Of a stretch of 64,000 nucleotides of DNA, positions 24,817 to 33,381 are shown in pieces (the stretch's first letter is position 1; each line of letters starts with the position of its first letter). The stretch covers positions 1 through 64,000 of the forward strand of contig NZ_FMBW01000004.1 in NCBI RefSeq assembly GCF_900091725.1, written 5' to 3'. The translations under genes and the position numbers were made by a program. This DNA is from Streptomyces sp. DvalAA-43 (GTDB lineage: Bacteria > Actinomycetota > Actinomycetes > Streptomycetales > Streptomycetaceae). The notes under the pieces were generated by a model, which ran no database searches, was not told the DNA's origin, and was given only the letters and a program-made list of their open reading frames with translations.

Positions 24817-25617
24817 GTGGCGGTTCGTCTGCGCAACCTCCGAGCCGACGCAGGCCTGACGGGGCAGCAGCTGGCAGAGCGCCTCGGGTGGCAGGGATCA
24901 AAGGTCTCCCGTCTCCAGAGCGGGCGGTCGCAGCCGTCCGACGACGACATTCGAGCGTGGTGCCGGGCCTGCGACGCGGAGGACGAGGCCGCTGACCTGA
25001 TTGCGGCGTCCCGCCAGGCGCAGCAGATGTACACGGAGTGGCGTCGTGTCCAGCGCACCGGACTCCGTGGCGTGCAGCAGGCTCGGACGTCGCTGTACGA
25101 CCGAACCAAGGTGATGCGGGTGTACAGCTCCAGCGTCATCCCGGGCATGCTTCAGACCCGCGCGTACGCAGCCGCGCTGCTGTCAGAGATCGCCCGCTTC
25201 AACCGCACGCCCGACGACTCGGCCGCGGCGGCCGACGCACGGATGGAGCGGTCGCAGGTGATCCACCGCGCGGGCCGCCGCTTCCCGATCCTGATCGAAG
25301 AGTCCGTGCTGCACCGCCAGATCGGCGGGCCGGATGTGATGGCCGACCAGCTTGGGCACCTGCTGCAGATGGCGGGGCTGCCCTCGGTGACGCTCGGCAT
25401 CATCCAGGCGCCGTCCGGGGCGATGTGGCCGCTGGAGACATACACCGTCTTCGATGCCGAGCAGGTGACGGTGGAGCTCCTGACGTCGGCGATCACGATC
25501 ACCGCTCCGTCCGAGGTGGCCCAGCACGTGTCCGCGCACGAGGAGATGAGCGCGGCAGCGGTGCGAGGACCTGGGGCTTTGCGTCTGATTGCCAGGGCCG
25601 TTTCCGCGCTCGCGTAG
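24817..25617 (+). CDS. XRE-family regulator with DUF5753 (WhiJ-type)
   Basis: The product has an N-terminal helix-turn-helix (VRLRNLRADAGLTGQQLAE, then KVSRLQSGRSQPS) and a DUF5753 ligand-binding-like domain (SSVIPGMLQTRAYAAALL, FPILIEESVLH). The annotated GTG is the first start in this phase. The family normally has a few more residues (MAPSPSS-RVQEARDRV). These exist here from ATG 24771, which is coupled to the DUF6879 stop but in another phase; one extra base in the CCC run near 24791 accounts for the shift. So the true start may be 24771, with an indel or sequencing error. WhiJ-type proteins repress development or antibiotic genes. Confidence 0.85.
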   Translation: MAVRLRNLRADAGLTGQQLAERLGWQGSKVSRLQSGRSQPSDDDIRAWCRACDAEDEAADLIAASRQAQQMYTEWRRVQRTGLRGVQQARTSLYDRTKVMRVYSSSVIPGMLQTRAYAAALLSEIARFNRTPDDSAAAADARMERSQVIHRAGRRFPILIEESVLHRQIGGPDVMADQLGHLLQMAGLPSVTLGIIQAPSGAMWPLETYTVFDAEQVTVELLTSAITITAPSEVAQHVSAHEEMSAAAVRGPGALRLIARAVSALA

Positions 25618-25704
25618 AAACGCGTAGAAACCCAGGCTGGCCGCTGTACTCGGACTCCTATCGTCGTGATGTTCCTCACCGACCGCGACGGGGGTTTACC
25701 CGTG

Positions 25705-25851
25705 ATGACGATCAAGGTGTACGAGGTGGACCGATACGGCCTAGCACGGATCATCCGTCCGAGAGCCGAGGTCGACCCGCTCAAAGACCCGCCCGAATCG
25801 TCCAAGTACCCACCGTGCCAGTGCGGTCGGTGCGAGGTGGGGCAACGGTGA
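25705..25851 (+). CDS. Tiny Cys-rich protein 1
   Basis: The 48-residue protein begins MTIKVYEVDRYGLARII and ends YPPCQCGRCEVGQR, with a CxCxxC motif that may bind zinc. Its stop overlaps the next GTG (GTGA). It is the first of four coupled small genes. Function unknown. Confidence 0.7.
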   Translation: MTIKVYEVDRYGLARIIRPRAEVDPLKDPPESSKYPPCQCGRCEVGQR

Positions 25852-26033
25852 CGGAACACTCCTGGACGCCGGTGACCGACGCGGCTGGCTGGTGCGATCG
25901 GCACAAGGGCCCGTCCGAGACCGCGGTCCTGGTCGACGTCGTCGGAGAGGACTCAGGCACGGCGCGCGGCCGGTACGCGTGCGCCCCATGTCGACAGCAG
26001 CGCAGCCTCCAACCGATCGGCGAGCAGTCGTGA
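25848..26033 (+). CDS. Tiny Cys-rich protein 2
   Basis: The 61-residue protein has WCDRHKGPS and YACAPCRQQ, giving a possible Cys/His metal site. It starts with a GTG overlapping the previous stop and ends by overlapping the next GTG. No family assigned. Confidence 0.65.
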   Translation: MTEHSWTPVTDAAGWCDRHKGPSETAVLVDVVGEDSGTARGRYACAPCRQQRSLQPIGEQS

Positions 26034-26197
26034 CCGTGCCAACACGGGCGACACCGCCCCGGGAAGACCTCGCCCCCGCGTGCCGCATCGGCATACACAC
26101 GGAGTGCTCGGGGCCGACCGAAGTGCGGGTGCATGGGGTGGTCGTTGAGCGGCTGCGCTGCGCCTGCCCCTGCCACACTCGGGAGGCCCGCCGATGA
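26030..26197 (+). CDS. Tiny Cys-rich protein 3
   Basis: The 55-residue protein has CRIGIHTECSG and LRCACPCHTREARR, again a potential zinc knuckle. GTGA coupling upstream and ATGA coupling downstream tie it to its neighbours. Confidence 0.65.
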   Translation: MTVPTRATPPREDLAPACRIGIHTECSGPTEVRVHGVVVERLRCACPCHTREARR

Positions 26198-26712
26198 GGG
26201 ACGAGGCGTCGGACATGATCCCCTGCTACTGCTGGGACGTACACCCGCAGACGAGCGCCCGGTGCGTGCAGGACCCGGGTCATACGGGTGACCACTACAA
26301 CCCCGTACACCCGGCCGTCGTGGGACCGACCCGGTACGTCGTGGCCCGCCGAGCCCGAGCCGAGCCGCCCTTGATCTCCCGCCCGCGGCTGCAATCGCCG
26401 GCCAGCCGCGGGCGGGTCCAGCCGTCCCGGCCAGTCGTACCCCCGTCGGCTGGCCGGGACCATCTACGGAGGGGCCATGCCCGAAAGACTCACCGACTGG
26501 CAGGCGTACGGCATCGCGTTGCTTCACCAAGAGCTGCCCGAGGCCCCTGGCCCAATCCGCCGGTTCGTCGACACCGGGGAAATCGGCGGCTCACCTCCGC
26601 TCGCGCGGAAAGCACAAGGACACCGCACCACGGGCCCGCCCCTTCGCCGGCTCACCTCCGCTCGCGCGGAGAGCACGCGTGCAGGTCACCTGTTGGCCAG
26701 GCCCGGCCTTGA
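26194..26712 (+). CDS. Tiny Cys-rich protein 4, C-terminus uncertain
   Basis: The start ATG overlaps the previous stop (ATGA). The credible part reads MIPCYCWDVHPQTSARC and GHTGDHYNPVH, then basic low-complexity sequence. The open frame runs through two strong hairpins and the CRISPR repeats to 26712, which is unlikely to be natural. Related small proteins end after 50-70 residues, so a 3' frameshift or readthrough into unrelated DNA is probable. Confidence 0.45.
   Translation: MRDEASDMIPCYCWDVHPQTSARCVQDPGHTGDHYNPVHPAVVGPTRYVVARRARAEPPLISRPRLQSPASRGRVQPSRPVVPPSAGRDHLRRGHARKTHRLAGVRHRVASPRAARGPWPNPPVRRHRGNRRLTSARAESTRTPHHGPAPSPAHLRSRGEHACRSPVGQARP
26378..26460. terminator. Two tandem perfect hairpins
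   Basis: Hairpin 1 has 14-base arms at 26378-26391 and 26403-26416 (CCCGCCCGCGGCTG). Hairpin 2 has 11-base arms at 26424-26434 and 26450-26460 (GTCCCGGCCAG). They end the small-gene operon. Confidence 0.7.
26477..26586 (+). pseudogene. Short gene cut off by CRISPR repeats
   Basis: The gene starts well (GGAGGGG then ATG) and reads MPERLTDWQAYGIALLHQE to FVDTGEIG over 36 codons. The phase then runs straight into the first CRISPR repeat and continues as repeat-derived residues to 26881. The natural C-terminus is therefore missing. No family recognised. Confidence 0.5.
26587..26676 (-). CRISPR. Minimal two-repeat CRISPR array (type I-E-like)
   Basis: Two 29-base repeats lie at 26587-26615 and 26648-26676, differing by one base (GCGGAAAGCAC against GCGGAGAGCAC), around a 32-base spacer at 26616-26647. 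The 61-base period and the CTCCGC/GCGGAG palindrome match actinobacterial I-E arrays; read on the minus strand the repeat begins GTGCTC. No cas gene lies in this window. No further repeat follows at the next 61-base step on either side. Confidence 0.75.
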
Positions 26713-26781
26713 TCTGGCACGAATGTTTGGGCACCGACGGTTTCGGGCTGGTCTCCCATCTGCTGCACTCCGGGGAGAGCC

Positions 26782-26979
26782 ATGCCCGAGACTTCCGCCA
26801 GCCACCTGCGTACCCTCGCCGCCGACGCCGAGGCACTTCAGCAGCGCCTACGTGACGCCCTCGCCGAGCTGGACGGGCTGACGCCCAACGTGAGCTTCCA
26901 GCCCGGAGAAGCGTTTGCCTCGCTAGGCTCGGCCGCGCAGACCCTGGATGCTGCGGCCAGCGAGGCCGCCTCAGTCTGA
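26782..26979 (+). CDS. Small helical protein
   Basis: The 65-residue protein begins MPETSASHLRTLAADAEAL, is predicted to be a helix-turn-helix hairpin of two amphipathic helices, and has GGGGAGA before the ATG. No family or function recognised. It directly follows the CRISPR repeats. Confidence 0.6.
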   Translation: MPETSASHLRTLAADAEALQQRLRDALAELDGLTPNVSFQPGEAFASLGSAAQTLDAAASEAASV

Positions 26980-27142
26980 TTCCAAGTTGATGACCACCAC
27001 CTTGAGAACGATCAAGGCAGGGTCGGTTCGCCAGCCGACTCGACAGCGTGTCCGCCGACTCGACCCTTCCGCCCCCGTCCCCACGGGAGACAGTCGGCTG
27101 CAATGCTCGGCACACGATCCCGCCTTCCCCCTGGAGAGCAGC

Positions 27143-27496
27143 ATGGAGCTGAGTGCCACCAGCGAACCCGTCGTGACGCAGGAGGACACCCAAGTCGAAG
27201 TCGGCCTCGACCTCCAGGTGGGCACGCTCGTCCTCACCCAGAACGGCGCAGACCTCGCGCCCTACCACGCCCTGGTGGAGTTCGCGTCGCCCCGAGAGCA
27301 GCCCTGGACGGCGCAGCAGGTCAAGTTCGCTGCTCATGGGCCGGGCGGCGCATCCGTGTCGCTGGTCGTAGATCTCTTCAGCGACGCCTGCGACGGGCTG
27401 CGGGACGGTATCCCCGAAGCGATCTGGCAGGTGGTGGCTCTCGCCGCGACGTCCGTCGGCGACGTCGGCATCACCTACGCGCCTCCCGCGCTCTGA
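27143..27496 (+). CDS. Hypothetical protein, 117 residues
   Basis: The ATG lies 6 bases after GGAGAG. The protein (MELSATSEPVVTQEDTQ, then VKFAAHGPGGASVSLVVDL) looks like an all-beta N-terminal half with a short acidic helix. No signal peptide or membrane segment. The family is not recognised. Confidence 0.6.
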   Translation: MELSATSEPVVTQEDTQVEVGLDLQVGTLVLTQNGADLAPYHALVEFASPREQPWTAQQVKFAAHGPGGASVSLVVDLFSDACDGLRDGIPEAIWQVVALAATSVGDVGITYAPPAL

Positions 27497-27617
27497 CATC
27501 TGGGTAGTGGGGGCTTTTGCAGGCCGGACGCCCTTGACCACCTGCTGGTCAACCCACGAGGTGGGTACGGTCAGTATCCGGCCAAGGCCGCGGCGCTCTC
27601 GTCCGTCCCATCTGTCA

Positions 27618-29225
27618 TCACGATTCCAGGCCACCAGGGCGCAAGAGGGCCGTGGCAGGCTCCTCGGTCCCCGGCACGGGTGTCGAGGGAGTCGTGGACT
27701 TCGGGCTGCCGGGCAGGAAGAGCGCCACGCCGAGTGTGGTGGCCATCAGCACGGCCGCCCCGACACCCAGGCTGATCCGCATTCCGGTCACGAAGTGGGC
27801 AGAGTCGGCGATCAACGCACCGAGCAGGGCGACTCCGATCGCGCCTCCGAACTGCCGGGCGGCGCTGAGTACTCCGGATGCGAGGCCTGCCCGCTCGTGC
27901 GGCACCGACTCCAGCATCGCCGACGTCAACGGTGGGATCGCGAGTCCGCCGCCGATGCCGAGCGGCACCAGCAGGGTCAGCAGCAAGGGAGTCGGGGTGT
28001 CCCGACGGACGAGGAGCAGGCCCAGGATGCCGACTGTCTGGATGACCTGGCCGAGGATCAGCGGGAGGCGCGGTCCGTACCGGTTGGTCAGCTTGCCAGC
28101 GAGCAGGTTGACCAGGGTGGTGAAGGCCGTCATCGGAATGAACATTAATCCTGCGGTGAGCGCCGAGGCTCCGCGGTGCTCTTGGAAGAAGATCGTGAAG
28201 ACGAAGACCAGGCCGTAGTAGCCGAGGTTCAGGGCCAGACCCGCGCTGGTGCAGACAGCCACTGCGGGAATGCGGAACAACGTCAGCGGAACGGCAGGAT
28301 CTTTCTGCCGGGACTCGACCAGGAGGAACGCGGTTCCGGCGAGTACGGCGAGCAGGAAGCCGCAGATCGTCGTCGGGCTCGTCCACCCGCCCGATCCTCC
28401 GGTGATGACGGCGAACACCAGGGCCGCCAGAGCGAGTACGGCGGTGACCTGGCCGGCCGGGTCCATCGGGGAGTGTCCTCGAGGGGAGCGGGGCGCCCGG
28501 AGCATGCCGACGAGTGCGAGGACGCCGACCGGCAGGTTTACGAAGAAGATCCACCGCCAGCCGAACCCGGTGGTGAGCGCGCCTCCGACAACCGGGCCGG
28601 CCGCGACCGCCGCACCGCCACCGGCGGTCCACAGTGCGATTCCGCGAGCGCGCTGGGCCGGGGAGTCGTACGCCTGACGCACCAGGGCGAGCGAGGCAGG
28701 CATCATCACAGCGGCTCCGGCGCCCTGAAGCGCCCGCGCAGCGATGAGCGCAGTGAGGTTGGGTGCCAGTCCACACAGTGCGGACATCAGGGTGAAAACG
28801 GATAGCCCGATCGTGAAGGCGCGGCTCGCGCCGATACGGTCGGAGATGGCACCGGCCGATAGGAGCAGGGCCGCGAAGAGCAGGGTGTATGCGGTGACCA
28901 CCCACTGCAGTGCGGAGACCTGGCCGTCCCACTGCTGCCCGATGCTCGGCAGAGCGACGTTGACCACGGTGGTGTCCAGCGTGATGACGAAAAAGGCCAG
29001 ACAGGCAACCAGCACCGTGGACCTGAGACCCAGCCCCGGCCGGTTGTCGGCTTCCTCAAGGCCGGACGGGGCAGTACCCCTCACGTCGGCTGCGGGTTGC
29101 CCGCTCGCAGCGGTCCCTCCCAAGTCCGCAGGCGGCGACGCAAGTCGGTGGAAGTCACCTGTCGCTTCGGTTCCTTCATCGGGGAGTGCCGCCCGCTCGT
29201 CATGCACGTCACCGTTGCGGTTCAT
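27618..29225 (-). CDS. DHA2-type (EmrB/QacA) multidrug efflux MFS transporter
   Basis: The 535-residue protein has a charged 65-residue cytoplasmic N-terminus and then 14 predicted membrane helices. Motifs are LDTTVVNVALPSIG (helix 1, DHA2 motif D1), GAISDRIGASRAF (motif A) and GPVVGGALTTGFGWRWIFFVNLPVG (motif C to helix 6). It exports drugs or secondary metabolites using the proton gradient. GGAAGGAAG precedes the ATG. It lies downstream of the SDR gene on the same strand, 250 bases apart, so it may respond to the same LysR regulator. Confidence 0.92.
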   Translation of the reverse strand: MNRNGDVHDERAALPDEGTEATGDFHRLASPPADLGGTAASGQPAADVRGTAPSGLEEADNRPGLGLRSTVLVACLAFFVITLDTTVVNVALPSIGQQWDGQVSALQWVVTAYTLLFAALLLSAGAISDRIGASRAFTIGLSVFTLMSALCGLAPNLTALIAARALQGAGAAVMMPASLALVRQAYDSPAQRARGIALWTAGGGAAVAAGPVVGGALTTGFGWRWIFFVNLPVGVLALVGMLRAPRSPRGHSPMDPAGQVTAVLALAALVFAVITGGSGGWTSPTTICGFLLAVLAGTAFLLVESRQKDPAVPLTLFRIPAVAVCTSAGLALNLGYYGLVFVFTIFFQEHRGASALTAGLMFIPMTAFTTLVNLLAGKLTNRYGPRLPLILGQVIQTVGILGLLLVRRDTPTPLLLTLLVPLGIGGGLAIPPLTSAMLESVPHERAGLASGVLSAARQFGGAIGVALLGALIADSAHFVTGMRISLGVGAAVLMATTLGVALFLPGSPKSTTPSTPVPGTEEPATALLRPGGLES

Positions 29226-29476
29226 GGGTCTTCCTTCCAGGTCTTACCGGTACTCGGTGCGCTGCGAATCCCTCGCAGCCAGGACAACCGGCGACTGAGT
29301 CACTTTCCGCTCATCTGCCACGCAGGACAGTCGACGGGACCGGTGGTGTGCGGGTGCGGAGGCCGAGCCGCCCGGGCTGCCACAGCTCCCGGCGAGACGG
29401 TCTCCCGGCGGGAGGGCTCGTCCCGGTCCCGCCTCAGCGCTCTGGGACCGACCGCCGGGACCTGACCGCCGCCCCC

Positions 29477-30370
29477 TCACTCCCCGTCGAAGTCGGTGCC
29501 CCGGCTGACCGCCTCCCAGGCTGCCGCCTCCTCGCCGACGGACTTCAGCTGGGCGGCGATGGCGTCGGCGGCGTCGTTACCGAGGGCCAGTCGCAGCGGG
29601 GTCTGCTCGGCGGCCAACGCGGTCAGGATCGCCGCGGCCGCCTTCTCCGGGTCACCCGGCTGCTTGCCGTCGCTGTCCGGGAGCCCGGCACGGACCGGGC
29701 CGACCGTCTCCTCGTACACGTCCAGGTGCGCCGACTGCTGCAGCGCACTGCCGCCGGCGAACCCGGTCCGGAACGCCCCCGGCTCCACGATGAGCACCTT
29801 GATCCCGTGCGGGGCGACTTCCAGGGCCAGCGCCTCGGACAGCCCCTCCAGGGCGAACTTGGTGGCCGAGTAGGCGCCGACGCCGGGGAAGGAGAACCGG
29901 CCGCCCATGCTGCTCATCTGCACTACGGCGCCCGATCCCTGGCGGCGCATGTGCGGGAGTACGGCGCGAGTGAGCGCGGCGGGGCCGAAGAAGTGCAGGT
30001 CCATCAGGTCGCGGAGTTCGCGGTCGGTGGTCTCCTCGACGGCGCCGATCTGTCCGCGGCCGGCGTTGTTGACCAGTATGTCGATCCGCCCGTACCAGAG
30101 AATCACTTCGGCGACGACGGCGGTGATGCGGGCCGGGTCGGTGACGTCGAGGGCGACGGGGACGACGCGGCCGGGGTGCGCGGCGGCGAGTTCGTCTAGG
30201 GATTCGGGGCGGCGGACGGCGGCCACCACGGTGTCACCGGCGGCGAGGGCCACCCGCATGATGGCCTGCCCGAAACCGGAGTTGGCGCCGGTGATCAGCC
30301 AGACCTTGCCGGTTGCGGAGCGGGTGGGGGTGGCTGCGGGGGCAGCAGCGGTGCGGGCGTTGTCGCTCAT
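29477..30370 (-). CDS. Short-chain dehydrogenase/reductase
   Basis: The 297-residue classical SDR has TGANSGFG at 27-34 (cofactor glycine motif), LDVTDP, NNAGRGQIG, a catalytic Ser in QMSSMGG and YSATK (Tyr and Lys). It resembles the oxidoreductases often found divergent from LysR genes. A preference for NADP is suggested by VAAVRRPESL after the second strand. The substrate is unknown. Divergent from the LysR gene at 30541. Confidence 0.9.
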   Translation of the reverse strand: MSDNARTAAAPAATPTRSATGKVWLITGANSGFGQAIMRVALAAGDTVVAAVRRPESLDELAAAHPGRVVPVALDVTDPARITAVVAEVILWYGRIDILVNNAGRGQIGAVEETTDRELRDLMDLHFFGPAALTRAVLPHMRRQGSGAVVQMSSMGGRFSFPGVGAYSATKFALEGLSEALALEVAPHGIKVLIVEPGAFRTGFAGGSALQQSAHLDVYEETVGPVRAGLPDSDGKQPGDPEKAAAAILTALAAEQTPLRLALGNDAADAIAAQLKSVGEEAAAWEAVSRGTDFDGE

Positions 30371-30501
30371 CGGGATCTCCAGGGTGGTTCCGGAAGCCGA
30401 CCGGGCGCCGGCCGGCGAACACGGCCGAGGTGGTGTCCGGCGTGTGTCTCTATTACGGCCACCGCTCGGCCCCGCCGTCCAAGACAGAGATCAGCACGAT
30501 C

Positions 30502-30531
30502 CATAATCAGCGTTTATCGCCGCTGGTTATG
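30502..30531. promoter_or_regulatory. Candidate LysR operator
   Basis: CATAATCAGCG and CGCTGGTTATG form imperfect inverted arms (10 of 11 match) ending 9 bases before the LysR ATG, in the SDR/LysR divergent gap. This position suits autoregulation. Confidence 0.6.
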
Positions 30532-30540
30532 CTCTCCCCC

Positions 30541-31434
30541 ATGGAGCTACGGCAGTTGAACTATCTTGTGGCGATCGCCGAGGAGGGGAACCTTGGCCGG
30601 GCTGCGGCGCGGCTGTACGTGAGCCAGCCAGCCCTGTCGTACGCGCTGCGGAAGCTGGAGGCAGAACTCGGCGTCCCCCTCTTCGAGCGGCACCCCGGCG
30701 GCGTGACCCAGACCCCTGCCGGGCGTGACGTGGTGACCGAGGCACGCCGGACCGTACGCCAGGCGGACCGTGTCCTCGCCGTGGCGGAACGCCACCGGTG
30801 CCAGAAGAAGGCGGTGCTTCGGGTCGGCTTCGAGGCAAGCGGCGCAGGCGAGTTGACCACCCGGGCCCGGGCCGAGTTCGCCCGCCGCAATCCGGACGTC
30901 CGGGTGGAACCGAAGCGCTTCGACTGGGGCCAGGAGGCGGACGCCCTGCGCGACGGCCGGGTGGACGTCGCCTTCGTCTGGCTGCCCGCCGACCTCACCG
31001 ACCTGCACACCGAGGTGGTCCACACCGAGCCCCGGGTCGTCGGCCTACCCGTCGGGCACCCGCTGGCGGGACGTACGGGCATCGGCATCCTCGACGTCAA
31101 GGACGAACCGCTGCTGTGGACGGAGCAGGCGCCGCGCGACTGGGTCGACTGGTGGGCGGTGAACCCCAGACCGGACGGCTCCGCACCGCAATGGGGTCCG
31201 AAGAACGACAACGTCGAGGAAATGCTGGAGCAGGTCGCCGAGGGCGCCGCGGTCTGCTTCGCCCCGGCGAACATGGCCTTGTACTACGCCCGCCCCGACC
31301 TGTCCTGGGTCCCCCTCACCGACGTTGAACCCCTGAGGGTCGCCCTGGCCTGGTACAAGGACGCGAGCAGCCCCCTCGTACGGGGTTTCGCCGAGGTAGT
31401 ACGCGAACTCGCCACCGCTCTGGGGGGCCCGTAG
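30541..31434 (+). CDS. LysR-family transcriptional regulator
   Basis: The 297-residue protein has the typical N-terminal winged helix (MELRQLNYLVAIAEEGN, AAARLYVSQPALSYALRKLE, LFERHPGGVTQTPAG) and a C-terminal periplasmic-binding-like effector domain (about 90-290). The ATG at 30541 is chosen because the helix-turn-helix begins at once. It probably controls the divergent SDR gene and itself; the co-inducer is unknown. Confidence 0.92.
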   Translation: MELRQLNYLVAIAEEGNLGRAAARLYVSQPALSYALRKLEAELGVPLFERHPGGVTQTPAGRDVVTEARRTVRQADRVLAVAERHRCQKKAVLRVGFEASGAGELTTRARAEFARRNPDVRVEPKRFDWGQEADALRDGRVDVAFVWLPADLTDLHTEVVHTEPRVVGLPVGHPLAGRTGIGILDVKDEPLLWTEQAPRDWVDWWAVNPRPDGSAPQWGPKNDNVEEMLEQVAEGAAVCFAPANMALYYARPDLSWVPLTDVEPLRVALAWYKDASSPLVRGFAEVVRELATALGGP

Positions 31435-31589
31435 TAATCGCCTCAGGAACAACGGATATGGCTGCAATGGCTTCTCTGCTGCCGTGACGTGTCCGGTGAC
31501 CTCGCTCCGGTGGTCGCCACCCACCGACCCCGCGCCCGATCAACTCTCCGACCGTAGCGACCCGGGCCTACAAACCCCCCTGAGGGTCA

Positions 31590-31609
31590 GCGGCGCCTGC
31601 AGGCGCCGC
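31590..31609. terminator. Perfect 20-base palindrome
   Basis: GCGGCGCCTG and its complement, lying 155 bases after the LysR stop. It can form a hairpin or serve as a binding site. Otherwise 31435-31792 holds no recognisable gene. Confidence 0.45.
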
Positions 31610-31792
31610 GATGCCTGATGCCCCCGGCTAGCGGCTGCCACGTGATGATCACGCTGCCGTACACCGGCCAGCACCGTCAGCTGGTTCTCCTGCTGTTCAG
31701 CCCCTGCTGCTCCTTCCAACGCGATCAGATCCGGACGTCGGTTGCGGCAGAAGGGGCGGCTTCGTCGTACTCGCGCCCGTAGGGTGCCCACG

Positions 31793-32173
31793 ATGAAGAC
31801 GATCGTGTTCGACATCGGTGAGACCCTCGTCCGCGATGACCGCTACTGGGCCTCTTGGGCCGACTGGTTGGGTGTTCCCAGACATACCGTGTCCGCGCTC
31901 GTCGGCGCTGTCACTGCCCAGGGTCTTGACAACGCTGAAGCTCTCCGGCTCTTGAAGCCCGACATTGACATCCCTGCCGAGTACGCCGCCCGCGAGGCCA
32001 CCGGCCGAGGAGAGCACCTCGATGAGACCGACCTGTATGAGGACGTACGCCCCTCGCTCACCGCGCTGCGGGATCTTGGTATCCGGGTCGTCATCGCAGG
32101 GAACCAGACGGCGAAGGCGGGACAGCTACTTCAGGTACTGCACGGCCGGCCCATCACCGCGTTCCGTCAGTAG
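31793..32173 (+). CDS. HAD-family hydrolase, C-terminally truncated
   Basis: The 126-residue product starts MKTIVFDIGETLVRDD, which is HAD motif I in its DxGET form, with a helical cap and YEDVRPSLTALRDLG, then motif II region VVIAGNQT. The frame ends after LHGRPITAFRQ. The lysine and DD motifs III and IV that complete the active site are missing, so this copy is probably inactive. The 3' end was lost at about 32130. Confidence 0.75.
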   Translation: MKTIVFDIGETLVRDDRYWASWADWLGVPRHTVSALVGAVTAQGLDNAEALRLLKPDIDIPAEYAAREATGRGEHLDETDLYEDVRPSLTALRDLGIRVVIAGNQTAKAGQLLQVLHGRPITAFRQ

Positions 32174-32190
32174 CGGTCCACACAAGAAAC

Positions 32191-32232
32191 GGGGTTCCGC
32201 ACCCGGGCCACCGCCCCGGGCTGCGGGACCCC
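32191..32232. terminator. GC-rich hairpin terminator
   Basis: GGGGTTCCGCA-CCCGGG pairs with CCCGGGCTGCGGGACCCC, with one mismatch and one bulge, 18 bases after the HAD stop. Confidence 0.65.
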
Positions 32233-32496
32233 GTCTTCGGTGAAAGCCCGTAAGACCGGCGGGATCCCGGCCTGGACCGGTGCACCCAGAAGGTGTCCCC
32301 GGGGCGTGGTCAGCCCCGGCCGCTTCCCCGCGCCCCGGGATACGGATTCCGCAGAGTCCGTGGACCGTCTGCCACGGGCCGTACTCCGGCGGCAGATCCC
32401 GCCGCGGAGCACCGGTAGGGTCCGCGCCGGGCTGGGTGGGAGTGGGCGTGACACCGACCATGAGCGGTCGTTGAACCGGCCGGACATGTCACAGTG

Positions 32497-32537
32497 CACC
32501 ACGAGACCCCGGACGTAGCGCCCGGGGTCTCGTGGTG
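32497..32537. terminator. Strong 16-base-pair hairpin
   Basis: CACCACGAGACCCCGG pairs perfectly with its complement around a 9-base loop. It lies 73 bases beyond the EF-hand stop on the minus strand. The sequence between the two terminators (32233-32496) shows no gene. Confidence 0.8.
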
Positions 32538-32609
32538 TCGGCGTGGTGTGTGCGCGTGGGTCAGGCGGACCCGGGTCCCTGACGGGCCACCCGCCTCGAA
32601 GAGGGTGGG

Positions 32610-33161
32610 TCAGAGGTTCCCGAAGAACACGCTGCCCGGCGCGTCCGGGTCGTTGGAGAGGAAGTGCTCGCGCACCGCGCGGATGAACTCCTGGCGCGAG
32701 ATCACGCCGTCGCCGTCGGTGTCCAGTTTGGCGAACATGTTCATCGCGTCGGCGACGTCGCTCTTCCACACGTCTTTCTGGAAGCGGGCGAACTCGTCCT
32801 TGCTGATCTCGTTGTCGCCGTTGACGTCGATGATGTCGAAGATCGCGTGGCCGCCTCCCTCGGTGACGTTGAGCCGGCTGGTGTCGATGACCGCGAGGCG
32901 GTTGGCGGTGACGAACTGGTCCTTCGTGAGCCGGTCCCCGTCCACGCCCGCGTGGCGCAGCAGTTCCAGGAAGTAGGTCTGGCAGAAGGTCTGGATGGCC
33001 CTGGCCCGGCGGTCGTCCTTGCCGAGCCGGTAGGCCTGGACGTAGCGGTCACCGAGCGCCTGGTAGTCGGTCCAGTCCACATAGCCGTCGTGGTTGGCAT
33101 CGATGTTGTCGAAGGTGCGCTCAAGCTTGACGGTGATGGCGTCCTGGGCAGCAACGGTCAT
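32610..33161 (-). CDS. EF-hand calcium-binding protein (calerythrin-like)
   Basis: The 183-residue cytoplasmic protein has canonical EF loops at 21-32 (DANHDGYVDWTD), 112-123 (DVNGDNEISKDE) and 147-158 (DTDGDGVISRQE). A degenerate loop lies near 72-83 (GVDGDRLTKDQF), the pattern of calerythrin and Streptomyces CabC-like proteins with three working sites. It probably buffers or senses calcium. ATG 33161 is preferred over an upstream start at 33248, because family members begin just before the first EF helix. Confidence 0.92.
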   Translation of the reverse strand: MTVAAQDAITVKLERTFDNIDANHDGYVDWTDYQALGDRYVQAYRLGKDDRRARAIQTFCQTYFLELLRHAGVDGDRLTKDQFVTANRLAVIDTSRLNVTEGGGHAIFDIIDVNGDNEISKDEFARFQKDVWKSDVADAMNMFAKLDTDGDGVISRQEFIRAVREHFLSNDPDAPGSVFFGNL

Positions 33162-33381
33162 GGTCGAGTCCTTACGTGATCTGGTTTCGGGCTCCCCCAG
33201 AATGAGATGAATCGACCGGAACACATGCCGAACACCCCTATATGACACCTGATCCGGTGATCATTTCCGCATCGGGTGGACATCACGCCGCGACTGGTCC
33301 AGCGCGGACGGCCGGCATACGGGTTCGCCAGCGGCGTTTCGCGGGCCGCGTGGCCCCCGGCTGCCCGGTGCCCGATCACCT

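Noticed and set aside
24817..25617. Toxin-antitoxin reading of the DUF6879/XRE pair
   Set aside because: Family knowledge favours a WhiJ-type developmental or regulatory locus, and no toxin fold is visible.
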